Positions 13,901-23,599 of a stretch of DNA of 64,000 nucleotides are shown one piece after another (position 1 is the first letter of the stretch; the number at the start of each line of letters is the position of its first letter). The DNA comes from Tricholoma matsutake (taxonomy: Eukaryota > Basidiomycota > Agaricomycetes > Agaricales > Tricholomataceae). The position numbers and the translations under genes were made by a program. The notes under the pieces are model-generated. The model did no database searches. It saw only the letters and a list, made by a program, of their open reading frames with translations, and had not been told where the DNA came from. Where the stretch lies: NCBI GenBank assembly GCA_026075535.2, contig AP026538.1:3534001-3598000 (forward strand), written 5' to 3'.

Positions 13901-14460
13901 CTGGCAGATGAAGCCGATGTGAAAGACTCTCTACTGACTGCAAAGATTTCACAAATGTTTTATGCAAACAAGGACCAGGGTAAGGAAGATGTGTTCAAGG
14001 TGGGCGACAAGGTCATGCTATCGACATTACACCAAAGACAAGAGTGGAAGTCTGGAGATAAAGATCATGTCACTAAGTTCTTCCCCAGATTTGATGGTCC
14101 CCACCCCATAACAGAAGTGTTCCCTGACTTCTCTGCTTATACACTAGACCTGCCGAACTGTCTTGATGTGTTCCCTACCTTCCATGCTTCCATATTGAAA
14201 CACTATCACCCTAATGTTCCCATCCTGAGAGCTTGCACACCCTGGCCTGATTGTCACTACTGATGGTATTGAAGAATACACAATTGAAAAGATCATCGAT
14301 GAGAAGAAGAGAGGGCGAGGACACCAATACCTTGTCTGATGGAATGGTTTTGGTGCAGAAGATGACCGATGGCTGCCTCGACGAGAACTCGAAAACTGTG
14401 AAGCATTGGATAAATGGCTGGCACGTACAGAATAGGGGACATGCGGTAGCTTTTCCCACT
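10994..14460 (+). pseudogene. pol: Pol (RT, RNase H, integrase, chromodomain) of Gypsy A
   Basis: RT is in 11186-12559, with NDFRQLNANTVTDSHPLPRVDD, the MDPESIH segment, VMPQGLRNALP and the catalytic IYLDDIIIW near 12050. RNase H begins with CDASDYCTGAVLS (12520-12558) and ends with QGEDNTIADALS. Integrase (12785-13807) has the H-H-C-C zinc finger (HDTLGHF, PSCTECQHNKG), core residues in LDFIG, LISDHDKLF and ERTNKTL. The chromodomain (IEEYTIEKIIDE to ENCEALDKWLA, 14268-14420) has TGA at 14337 where LV(R)W is expected. Chromodomains direct insertion to heterochromatin. Multiple nonsense codons, mostly TGA at Arg positions, make it inactive. Confidence 0.88.
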
Positions 14461-14593
14461 GGGTTTTTAATGCACCCGTTGTGAAGTTGATGATGAATTT
14501 CTTTCTTTCCTCTCTGATTTATTATTTACAACTTATAGCTGACCTGCTTGTAGCACTGTTCACCACCCCTGGCTTTGTCAAACAGTGGGAGGG

Positions 14594-14818
14594 TGTAAGC
14601 CTATTGTGATGACTTATTTACATGCTTACATACAGACTCCTTGCCATCATTATCATTCTTCCTTCTTGATCAAAAACTATGACTTAGATTACACTAGCTC
14701 TAGTAACTGGAATACTACACTGTATCTTATCACTCTGTGTGATCAGAAGTAAGTCTTAGTATTCTTTCTCTTCTTCTTCATAGTGCTTGTCTATCTCCAC
14801 ATAGGGGATAGACTCATG
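14594..14818 (+). repeat. 3' LTR of Gypsy A
   Basis: Matches the 5' LTR over 225 bp. Its last dinucleotide is TG where the 5' copy has CA, a pattern expected if an ancestral CG decayed on different strands. The duplication AAGAC follows at 14819-14823. Confidence 0.9.
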
Positions 14819-15099
14819 AAGACCTGTAATATTATATGTCTGACTTCCATCTATTTGATGTTTGAAATCTACAGTATTAAAAGCACCCCTATAATTCATT
14901 CATTTACAAGAAGAAATTTCATCCTATTCACTTATGAAAAAGTTGTAATAAAATATGTCTGAATTCCATCCATTTGAGTTTTGAAATCTACAGTATGAAA
15001 ATTCATCCCAAGTTCATCCACCATATATCCATCCATTTACATTAGATATTTTCCATTTTCTTACTTGAATGGCTGAAATCCATACCCCACCAGTCTCAC

Positions 15100-16158
15100 A
15101 GTGTGGGCAGAGAGCCTCAGTTACCTGCCGTTGATGAACAGGCAGAGCATTTCGCAAGCCCTGTGGCATGACTAGCCACTCATAAAGCCCAGGGGTGTGG
15201 TCATGGTGGTGAGAGGAATGCTCTCCAGGTCCATTTTCATGTGGAAAAAACTATCTGTCATATCAATCTTGCTCCAAATTTTTCCTTTGCCTGCATCAGC
15301 TAGGATATCATCCACCCATGGCAGTGGGTGACAGTTGGTGACAGTATTCGGATTCAGCTGGCAGTAATCATTTATCCACCGTGGCAGCATTTCCTTATCT
15401 GCCTTAGGTATGAGAAAGGCAGGTGAAGCATGAGCCAAAGAAGAAGGACAAATCCACTCAGCATCAAGGTGCTTGCTGATGAGGGTACTCCATGCTTCAC
15501 AGTATTTACAAGGGCAAGAGTATGAACGAGTGCTAACAGTTTTGTTTGCATCTTTCAGTGTGATTTTACAATGTATGTTATCAGGCATTTCACTGACATG
15601 TGGAATTGGTTTGAAAATGTCAGCGTAAGTCTCCTTCACATTGGTCACAAGCTTATCCAGGTGAGTGTGGGCAGCAAGTTGCTCAATTCGCACACATACA
15701 GCCACAATCACATCAAACGGTCGCACAATCTTGCAAGACGCATCAATAACAGCTCGACACTTTTTGCAAACATCATGCAATTCAAGCATCAACAGTTTGC
15801 AATTCTCAATATTTACATTGATGACATCACGTAGTTTTGGTGCAGGCAGTTTGGGTAACCATGGGGGTGTTGGGTGCAGCAGGTCAAAATTTGAATCATT
15901 CATAGCTGTGCTTTTGCGAACATCCACAACAATGTTATTATGGTACATAAATGGCAGTCCAAGTATAATCTGATGGCACAAGTTTGGTAGTCCGGGCTGA
16001 GTAGTAACTATTTCAGTCATGTAATTTAAGTTTGACCCAGCGCATAAGAGAAATGGATGCAGGTGACACAGAATCATTGAAGAAAGCACCAGACACAGAG
16101 AACTGTTGAGGCAGGAGTCTTTGACGAAGATGTAGGCAAGACACCAGAAGTTGATCAA
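15100..16158 (-). pseudogene. pol: Partial RT of Gypsy B
   Basis: Minus frame with ILGLPFMYHNNIVVDV (16000-15950), KITLKDANKTVSTRSYSCP, PAFLIPKADKEMLPRWINDY and WSKIDMTDSFFHMKMDLES. A one-base loss after TTPLG shifts the frame, after which YEWLVMPQGLRNALP is read (about 15180-15125). The catalytic YxDD box is not present because the sequence ends before it. Confidence 0.85.
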
Positions 16159-17072
16159 TCAGAACTACAGGGGAACCATGGTCAATCAATGCTTCAACAT
16201 GAACATGGACAGAAGAGGATGGGTCATGGTCATTGACAGCGCAATGCCAGATGAGATGTGGGATGGAGGAGGGAACAGGAGCGCTCACAGAGTTGTTTGA
16301 GTCACGCAACAAATTACCCTCACTACCAATGAGGACATCATGTTTGTTGTTGGTGTGGGTCACCGACACCACAGGGTAAGTTGTCATGCCCATGACAGCC
16401 ACAACCAGAAGGAGAGGAGGTGCAGAAGCAGGGGGCACAGGGAAAGCAGCAGAGACAGCAGCAACAGTCATTGGAGCACTTTCCTCTCGAGGTACTGGGA
16501 GTGCAGGCTTGCCCTTGTGCTGGCATGCCTTGTTCACAGCAATCATCGTGCGCTCAACATAACCATTGTGGGCTGGGAACTCGCAGGCATGACCATCTGC
16601 AACATAGAACTGGTGGCACTTTTTGCAACCCTTGTGAGCATTGAGGTACTTGTGCTCACATTTGGTGAGTTTCGGGGGTCTCATTGAGTTCATGGACAAG
16701 AAGGAACTGGTGTTCTGCTTTGAGAACAATGATGATGATGACTGGCTATTGTGAATGTGTGGAGGGTGCTTGGCGGGACAGGTCTGATAAGCCCGCCATG
16801 GACCCTGATCACTTAGGTTTGCGAGCCGCATCCTCAGCTTCCTTCCTACGGGAGGCAGATTCTTCATGTACTTTGTCATCAAGTTTGATGAGGGTTTGGA
16901 CAAAAGCTTCGAGATGGGATTCAGCTTTGCGTGCAGAAGTTTTGGCTTTTGCAGTAGTGTTTGACCCATCATCCGCTTCTGCAGCATCATTCTCCCTGTC
17001 TGAATCTGAGTTGGAGTCGTGTTTTTCTTTGTATCGATCATATGCAGAGAGGAGCTCGGGAGAAAGGTTCAC
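16013..17072 (-). pseudogene. Gag C-terminal half and protease of Gypsy B
   Basis: Two overlapping frames. 16809-17072 carries the acidic/helical gag part (SDSDREND, KAESHLEAFVQTLIKLDD). 16013-17041 carries CKKCHQFYVADGHACEFP (about 16640-16580) and the protease-like ALIDHGSPVVLIDQ (about 16195-16155). The D-H-G triad is shared with A. A frameshift near 16800 joins the two. Confidence 0.78.
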
Positions 17073-17145
17073 CTCAATTTGTGTGCATAGTTAGTTGTGC
17101 AGGCGAGAGATGATGTTTTGTGTTTTTCAGCAAAAGGTTATCACG

Positions 17146-17835
17146 TCAGATGGTAGTCAAGAAATCGCGGAAGGGTGCTGCACCTTGCTTCAAATTTTGC
17201 ACTTTCCATGCCAACTCCTTCTCCCAACCTGGGGTGAGCCAGCACCCTCTGACTCTCGACATAAACTCCATAAAAGATAAAGATTCATAGTACTCTTGAG
17301 AAGTTTGGAACCAATCACTAGAAAGGGGATCCTTGAATGCATATGCAATTTGTGCAATGTAGTCTTTAGCATTGAGATTTTCCCTGTTTGCAAGGTATCC
17401 ACGTGCGAAATGTTCGAAGCGATGAAGAAGTTCGGGGGTCATCACTCCCGCAGTAATTGTAGGCCATTTGCCATTGTTCAGTACAAGAGTTGCAATACTC
17501 AAGTTGGACATGACGTGCAGGTGGCTATATGCGCAAAAATACTTGTCGGGAGTAGAAGATGAAGATGAAGTTCTGCGGTGATGGGTACATCAGGTGGCAG
17601 CAACCTCGGGAGTAGCAGACGAAGCAGCGACAGCTTGTGGGACAGTGGTGTTGTCCGCTTGTGGGACCATGGCAGCATCCGCTTGTGGGACAGTCAAAGA
17701 GTCCTCTCGTGGGACAGGAAGAGACGGTGAGGACTGAGTTTCAGTCACAGCAGAGGTCATCAACGAAGTAGTGGACAGAACAGTTATCAGCTGGGCCTTA
17801 CTTCGAGTTGTGAGGGACCTTGGCACAGAGGGCAA
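17146..17835 (-). pseudogene. gag: Gag N-terminal half of Gypsy B
   Basis: 17590-17835 encodes a Ser/Thr/Pro-rich leader with a short repeated VPQAD motif (three copies: VPQADAAM, VPQADNTT, VPQAVAAS). After a stop near 17590, 17146-17511 encodes the capsid-like part, ELLHRFEHFARGYLANRENL followed by DWFQTSQEYYESLSF. The Trp in DWFQ is a stop (TAG) in element A. Confidence 0.8.
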
Positions 17836-17932
17836 TTGAGACAGTTTGTACCTGTGAACCTCACATGTCTATGTAGACAATCGTATCAGCGAGGTCGCAC
17901 CAAATATGCTGTGTTTGAAGTCAAAAAAAAAG

Positions 17933-18164
17933 TGAAAGCCTGTCTTCGAGGAGAAGACAGAAAACACTAGAAAAGGAGAAAGGATGGAATATTACAACTC
18001 ACTTCTCAATCACATGGAGTGACAAGACACAGTGTAATATTCCTGAGAGAGTAAAGTAATTGACTAGTTGTAGACAAGATGGTAAAAAGGTAAAAGGAAA
18101 GATGGGGGTATTCTATATTGATAACAAACAAGTCGCCAATGTGATGATGTAAGCCATGCTTACA
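17933..18164 (-). repeat. 5' LTR of Gypsy B
   Basis: On the minus strand it starts TGTAAGC and ends GGCTTTCA immediately before CTTTTTTTT, the same junction as in A. Internal blocks (GGAATA.TACACTGT.TCTT.TCACTC, AGAAGT) also match A's LTR. It is 232 bp; there is no partner LTR. Confidence 0.8.
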
Positions 18165-18934
18165 ATGTCTTAACATCTCGTTTTTGCATTACAGGACCGA
18201 GATTATCAAGCCAGAGCAAGTGATCTTCACAAGTTTTGTTCATCAAGCAGATGTTTTGTGCAGTTTTGTCCAATTGGCTGATCTTTCACCCCTTCAAGCT
18301 GCAAGCTGAGTAGCTATTTACAACATTATTCCTCAACTATCACCCATAGTCCTTTGAAGCAAAAAAAGTATGGTCCTCAGCCAATGCCATATCCTGTGCT
18401 TTCATACTCCACACATCTTTCCTCCGACTCATCCTCCCACAGTTGTGCCCTCATGTTGTGTCCCAAAGTGTTGGCAGTGCAGATAGATCATGGGTACCAT
18501 AAACAGGCATTGACAGGGAGTGCTTGCACATATATTTGAGCAGGATCTTGCCTAATGAGGTGTTGAAATGATAAGACGGGCTCTGGCTGCAGAACTGAGA
18601 TCAAGGATGTTGCTATTTGCAGTCAAACAAGTACTTATAGTGGGTTTCAGTCTTCGAGGAATGTGGAGGAAATGTGCCCTCAGAAGCTGCATCTGGAGTG
18701 AGGACACCAGCAGTAGAGGCATGGCTGGTAGGGAGATGTATGAAGTGGCGGACTTTAAGGGTGCTGCGACACTGTGTTTTGAGTTTTTGTTGCAATCTTT
18801 GCATTTGCTCGGTGGGATCTCAGGGTTATTTGAATGATTGTCTTCAAAACCCTGGGGGAGGCCGGTATTGAGACTAGGGTGCAGTGAACTTTGAGGACAA
18901 TCAGATCTATGTGAAAATATAACTACCGCTGCCC
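18165..18934. other. No gene recognised
   Basis: Short frames only (up to 89 codons) with no recognisable motif, no terminal repeats and no clear intron structure. It lies between the LTR of element B and the satellite block. Confidence 0.4.
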
Positions 18935-18940
18935 ATCGTC

Positions 18941-18988
18941 ACCAACACCAGCCACAACAACAACACCAACAACAACAACAACAACACC

Positions 18989-19022
<34 letters not shown>
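18941..19022. repeat. (CAA)n / (CAACAC)n microsatellite
   Basis: About 80 bp of almost uninterrupted CAA triplets with CAC interruptions. The apparent Cys/Trp-rich minus-strand ORF across it is an artefact of the repeat. Confidence 0.95.
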
Positions 19023-19059
19023 CCTCTGAGGACCGACACGATGATGACAACTGCTGCCT

Positions 19060-19356
19060 ATTGACATGCAACTTACTTCATTACAAATTTGTATTGACAT
19101 GCACCTTACTTCATTACAGTTTGTTATTGACATGTAACTTACTTCATTACAATTTGTATTGACATGTTACTGACTCTATCAACAAATTTGTATTGACATG
19201 CAACTTACTTCATTACAAAGTTGTATTGACATGTAACTTACTTCATTACAAAGTTGTATTGACATGTTACTTGCTTCATTACAATTTGTTATTGACATGT
19301 TACTTACTTCATTACCAATTTGTATTGACATGTAACTTACCTCATTACAAATTTGT
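19060..19356 (+). repeat. 33-bp minisatellite, nine units
   Basis: Nine head-to-tail units of 32-34 bp (297 bp in total), each beginning ATTGACATG and containing TTACTTCATTACAA. Because the mean unit is 33 bp, the plus strand stays open in one frame and reads as an 11-residue repeat (LTCNLLHYKVV type). I see no promoter or wider coding context, so it is treated as a non-coding satellite. There are no spacers of constant length with different sequence, so it is not a CRISPR array. Confidence 0.92.
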
Positions 19357-20455
19357 ATTGATGGTCAGGAAGTCAGTAAACCATGTCCCTGTGATTGGAA
19401 TTGGAACTTGGACATGGCAATCTTTTGAGATGCAATATAGTGGACACCTACTTTCACACCTCTGCCAGCACAGGCTCAACAGGACCAAACAAGCTGGGTT
19501 CCCTACTGCATGGGGGCAGCATGGAATTGCAGGAAAACAGTTGAGATCGGGGGGGCAGGGTTTCCCCTCTGAGCCTAAGACACTGCATTTGCATACTTAC
19601 AAGGGCTAGGTCTGGAAAATCCATGTCAACTTGACCTGAAATGTGGTTGGCAATGATGTACAGTGTGTTGGCTGACTACCCGCTATGTTGTGGCTGAGTT
19701 TGTGGGGGATTTGGTGGACAAAAAATTTGGATGTGATATAGTGGACACCTACTTTCACGCCTCATGGTTTCCTTGCATAACATGTGCAAACAAACATGGT
19801 TTCCTACCATATGAAGGGAAAGCTGAAAGAGCATTCAACACAAATCAGTCAAGGCTCGTTTGTGATGTTTGGTTGAGTATGGTGACTACCTTTATCATGT
19901 TGTTTTTGAGGTTGACCACGGGGACTAGCTCAATGCCTCTTTGTCCAGTAGGCCTCAAACTGTTGGAGCGCTGGCTGATCTTGGACCGAGTTATGGATAC
20001 ACCTGTCTAGCAGGTTAATGCTGACTGGGAATAGGTTCTGGCCAGGCAGTTATGGGAGTCCATCTGACGGCGTTCCATGGCCTATCCAAAGCCAAGCACC
20101 TTTGGTGTTTGCGATGAGGAAGGATGTGGATTACTTGCTGATAGCTAAACCAGTTGCAATTAATCACTAGGGAATCCACTGCAGCCACACTTTGTCTCTA
20201 CTGTTGAGGCCGGCTGTTGGTAGTTCTCTCTGAAGACCATGATCTTTGTTGTTTCAATGCGACAAGGAGAAATGGGTCTAAAATTTCTGAGATTGGGGAA
20301 TAAGGTGGCACGACTGTTGGCTTTCAGATCGTTACTATGCAGCAATGACGGAACACTTTCTGAAGGTTACTTGTTGAGTCTTTTGACCAATTAATGAACT
20401 CCAGAACAAGAAAGTGACTCTGATTGTCACGATTATCATCTGTATGGAAAGTAGT
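19357..20455. other. Region upstream of the 18S fragment, possibly rDNA spacer
   Basis: No gene recognised. The block ATATAGTGGACACCTACTTTCAC occurs twice (near 19434-19458 and 19737-19759). Since the next feature starts at the exact first base of 18S rRNA, the sequence just left of 20456 may derive from the external transcribed spacer or intergenic spacer. This is inference; I did not find a 5S gene in it. Confidence 0.3.
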
Positions 20456-20888
20456 TACCTGGTTGATCCTGCCAGTAGTCATATGCTTGTCTCAAAGATT
20501 AAGCCATGCATGTCTAAGTATAAACAAATTTGTACTGTGAAACTGCGAATGGCTCATTAAATCAGTTATAGTTTATTTGATGTTACCTTGCTACATGGAT
20601 AACTGTGGTAATTCTAGAGCTAATACATGCAATCAAGCCCCAACTTCTGGAAGGGGGCTTGCCACTCTCTTGGTGATTCATAATAACTTCTGGAATTGCA
20701 TGGCCTTGTGCTGGCAATGCTTCATTCAAATATCTGCCCCATCAACTTTTGATGGTAGGATAGAGGCCTACCATGGTTTCCATGGGTAACGGGGAATAAG
20801 GGTTTGATTCCAGAGAGGGAGCCTGAGAAACAGCTACCACATCCAAGGAAGGCAGCAGGCATGCAAATTACCCAATCCTGACATGGGA
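20456..20888 (+). rRNA. 5' fragment of 18S rRNA gene, decayed (pseudogene)
   Basis: Begins with the universal eukaryotic SSU start (TACCTGGTTGATCCTGCC) and follows 18S helices through CCAAGGAAGGCAGCAGGC to AAATTACCCAATCCTGACA, roughly the first quarter of the gene. About 28 bp are missing after CTTCTGGAAGGGG. Compared with the invariant SSU sequence, nearly every CG has become TG or CA (for example GCGCGC to GCATGC, ACGGCT to ACAGCT, TTCGATTCCGG to TTTGATTCCAG). A functional rRNA could not carry these changes. It is joined directly to hAT-derived sequence on the right. Confidence 0.93.
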
Positions 20889-22560
20889 TATTATAATTGC
20901 AGATATTCATTTCCTTTTTTTTCAAACAACCAAAGAAGAAAAAGACTGTCAAGGTTGCAGCAGGTGCAGTACCTCAACATGCTCAGGGTTGTGATATTCC
21001 TTTGGATGTGGTTCATTTTGAGGAAGAAGTTGTGCTTGAGGAAGGTGAAGATGAGCTGCTATGTGAAGAAAACCTGGCAATCGAGGAGGAGGCAATTGAT
21101 ACAGCTGCAATGGAGTTGGAGGATGATGGCCAGGGTGTGCATGATGACTTGGTTGTTGGTACACTTTGTGGAACAGCAATCCAGATGATGGCAGAGCAAG
21201 GAGTTATTATTGAGAAAGATAAACAGCAGATGGCATTACAAATTTTTCCATGTGTAAGTATTCAGTAACTTTGGTTTATGATAGCTAACTGCTTAATACT
21301 TGCTTGCTGTGTGCATGATTCTTCTACTCTGCACGAGAAGTTTGATAGGCTTGTTCAGGAGGATGACAAGCTGGAAGGCAGCATGCAAATGTTGACCCAA
21401 CATGTTCCAACACGATGGAACTCTGACTTTGATTGCTTGAAAGCACATATTCATTTCAAAAGTATTGTTCAGTCCCTTACTGGCATGGCAGCAAACAAAT
21501 TACAGGCATATCAGTTGACTGATTCACAATGGTGACTAGCTGAGGATCTCACATTAATTTTGGAGGTTTTTGATTTTCTGATGTTTATCCCATATTATAA
21601 TTGACAGTCTCATGGTTGCAGATTTTTGAAGATGCTACTAAGCTTTTTTCAACATCAGAAGTACCTTTGATTGTGGATGCAGTGCCCATCTTGGAGGATA
21701 TTGAAGACTCTCTGCAGGCTGTTCATGATGATGAAGATGATGAGCTTCCCAATGTTGTCCAGGTGCTTCTCACACAAAAATACTCACTCTTATCAGCTGA
21801 TTGCGAGCTATATCAAATTGCAATTAGTTGGCTGCTATCCAATCTCTGTTTAGAATTTTGCTTATTTTTTGTTTTATTTTAGTCATGTGTCCTCATCAGA
21901 AGTTGATGTGGTTCAAAGATCATGGTCACACTTCAGCTCAAATCAGAGACATCAAAAAATTGGTTGTCACTCGCTTCAGAGAGTCATATGCCCTAGCTGA
22001 GTCATCTGATGCTCATGAGGAATCAACTCTAGTGGTATTTTTACTAGTGTTATATAAATTGCTACCTACTAATTTTTCACCAGTCAAAGAATAAATGGGT
22101 CAAGAAGTCAGCTACTAATCAGACATGTGGACCATCTGATGACATCACAACATATCTTTCAGATCCAGTTCTTGCATCTGATGCAATTGCAGAGGTTGGT
22201 GGTTACATGAAATATTGGCACCTAGCAAGTCAATGTCATCCATGCCTGGCAAAAATGGGCTCAGACTTTTGCTCTGTACCAGGTAAGTGTACATTATTGT
22301 GTGATGTTATTCAGGCCCTCACATGTGTTTTAGCATCCTCAGTTGATGCTGAATGGGCATTTTCAAGTGGACATCTTCAGATCAGTCACCTACAGCATAA
22401 CATGAGCTCACAGACCTTTAGAGCACAAATGGCTGTGGGATCTTGGGCTCAATCACCACTGTATCCTGGGTTTAACAAGATGGTAGGGATATTCAAGTCT
22501 GAAATGGGAGAGGAGTGTGAGGAGGAGAATATAAGTACTGAATTGGACCCAGAAATTTGA
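20889..22560 (+). pseudogene. hAT-family transposase, N-terminally truncated and broken
   Basis: Segments in order: an acidic linker (20938-21255); HVPTRWNSDFDCLKAHIHFKS (21401-21465); NKLQAYQLTDSQW; a segment with ATKLFSTSEVPLIVDAVP (21631-21685); MCPHQKLMWFKDHGHTSAQI (21884-21945); and a C-terminal dimerisation region with ASSVDAEWAFSSGHLQISHL (22336-22395). hAT transposases excise and insert DNA with 8-bp target duplications. Typical GT-AG introns are visible, for example 21827-21882 (56 bp). The zinc-finger BED N-terminus is absent; sequence starts at the 18S junction. There are in-frame stops (for example TGA at 21533-21535) and W for the usual R in VDAEW, as expected from CpG decay. Confidence 0.82.
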
Positions 22561-22728
22561 AATGTTTTTGATTATGTCTCAAAGTAAATCCAGATGGAGG
22601 AATTGGGTCTTGACAGTATTTCCCCCTCAGTGCTGAGCCTACAAGCCACATGAAGGTTTGAGTCCAAATTGGGAAGTTTGTTGGTTGATTGGAAATTTCA
22701 AGGTTAACCCTCAACCACCACCATCAAC

Positions 22729-23585
22729 ATGACACCTGCTTTGCAATCTGCTGCTGAACAACTTGCCACTTTCAAGGATGTGATGATAATGGGGAAGCTG
22801 CATCTGGAGGAAGAAGCAAGGAAAGAGGAGAAAGAGCAACAGGCAATGGAAGAGGCAGCAAGGGTAGAGGCAGCCAGAGTGGAGGCAGAGAAACAGGCTG
22901 CAGAGGAAGAATGGAAGAAAGCAGCTGCCACCAAGAGGGTGGAAAAGAAGCAGAGCTGAGGAGGCCATGGCTGGGGAAGCAGAGGGGAGTAAGTCTTCCA
23001 AGAAGAAGTTGAAGGGGAAGGTGTGGGCAGATCCATGGAATCTGAGGTCCCACTGTGGGTGCAGGCTGCCATATCCTGCAAAAGGTGAGTCTCCCTTTCC
23101 TTGTTATGTGCATAGCTGACCACTACTAGATGTTCCAACCAAAGATTGTTGTGTTTCTGGATGGGGTCCCAGGGATGTGTGTGTGAGTCTTGCACCAAGG
23201 AAAAATATAGGTGCAAGGAGGTTGTGTAGGAGGGGCAGGAGGTTCCTGCAGGGAAAGCATCAGGGTCTGGAGAGGGCATGTTAGAGTTAGTGAAGGAGTT
23301 AGTGGGAGTGGTGAAGGGGATGAAGAGGGAGTTGTGCGAGTTGTGCAAGCTCTGCAAGGAGGTGGTGTGGATCTGGGAGTCCATGGTGGACATCCATGAT
23401 GCCATGGATCCTGAGTGGGAAGTGGGTCTGAGGATGAGGATGAGGATGAAGAGATGAGTGAGGGGGAGGTCCAGGGGGAGTGGCCAGGATTGGCAGAGAA
23501 AACTGAGGGTGAGGGAAGTGGGGGGTGTGATCAAGGAGCATGTAAGGGGACTAGGGGGGTGTCATGTGTGTTGCTAGAGGCTTAG
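22729..23585 (+). pseudogene. Coiled-coil / Cys-cluster protein of Agaricomycete type, broken
   Basis: The first exon-like stretch (22729-22959) encodes a highly charged Ala/Glu/Lys helix (EEEARKEEKEQQAMEEAARV). After frame changes, AISCKRC is followed by a GT (23088) that could start an intron, then CFWMGSQGCVCESCTKEKYRC (23152-23214), a CxCxxC...C cluster, and a helical tail with LVKELVGVVKGMKRELCELC. I recall proteins of this build (charged coiled coil, Cys cluster, helical tail) as common hypothetical or gag-like proteins in mushrooms, but cannot name a function. The long minus-strand ORF here (22704-23534) is a shadow of the low-complexity codons. Confidence 0.45.
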
Positions 23586-23599
23586 GTTGCCCTTATAGA

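Larger units (their letters stand above)
9040..14818 (+). mobile_element. Ty3/Gypsy LTR retrotransposon A (chromovirus type), full length, inactive
   Basis: The two LTRs (9040-9264 and 14594-14818, 225 bp each, nearly identical) flank gag, protease, RT, RNase H, integrase and a C-terminal chromodomain in that order. AAGAC directly precedes the left LTR (9035-9039) and follows the right one (14819-14823), a 5-bp target duplication. A polypurine tract (GTGGGAGGG) abuts the 3' LTR. Integrase after RNase H and a chromodomain define a Ty3/Gypsy chromovirus. Pol is in one frame from 10301 to about 14260 but carries TGA at 10991, 11123, 12767, 13805 and 13814 and TAG at 12557, so the copy is dead. 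It is a relative of element B. Confidence 0.93.
8990..15045 (+). repeat. Two tandem ~120-bp units, the first split by element A
   Basis: The sequence left of element A (from about 8990 to 9039) joined to that on its right (14819-14905) forms one copy of a unit whose second copy follows at 14906-15045. Shared landmarks are ACATCCT.TTATTCATGA, then TGTAATATTATATGTCTGA, then TTTGAAATCTACAGTAT. This shows the site before element A inserted and confirms the AAGAC target duplication. What the repeat belongs to is unknown; it could be non-coding sequence of the Plavaka element on the left. Confidence 0.6.
15090..18164 (-). mobile_element. Ty3/Gypsy element B, 3'-truncated relative of A
   Basis: Runs right to left: 5' LTR 17933-18164, gag, protease and the first half of RT, ending abruptly near 15090-15105 just after VMPQGLRNALPVHQRQVTEAL. 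RNase H, integrase, chromodomain and the 3' LTR are absent. Encoded segments match element A closely (RENL, FQTSQ.YY.SLSF, DHGS.VVLI, DDILADAGKGKIWSKI), so the two are the same family in opposite orientation about 0.3 kb apart. The deletion may reflect recombination or breakage next to the tandem repeat at 14.9-15.05 kb. Confidence 0.87.

Noticed and set aside
18939..19133. Cys/Trp-rich peptide
   Set aside because: Translation of the CAA microsatellite on the wrong strand.
19060..19356. Possible CRISPR array
   Set aside because: Units are directly contiguous with no unique spacers, no cas genes, and the genome is eukaryotic.
20577..20789. 70-codon ORF
   Set aside because: Lies within the 18S rRNA fragment.
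22704..23534. 276-codon minus-strand ORF, the longest on that strand nearby
   Set aside because: Leu/Ser/Pro-rich composition with no motif; it mirrors the Glu/Ala/Gly-rich plus-strand coding of the coiled-coil gene.
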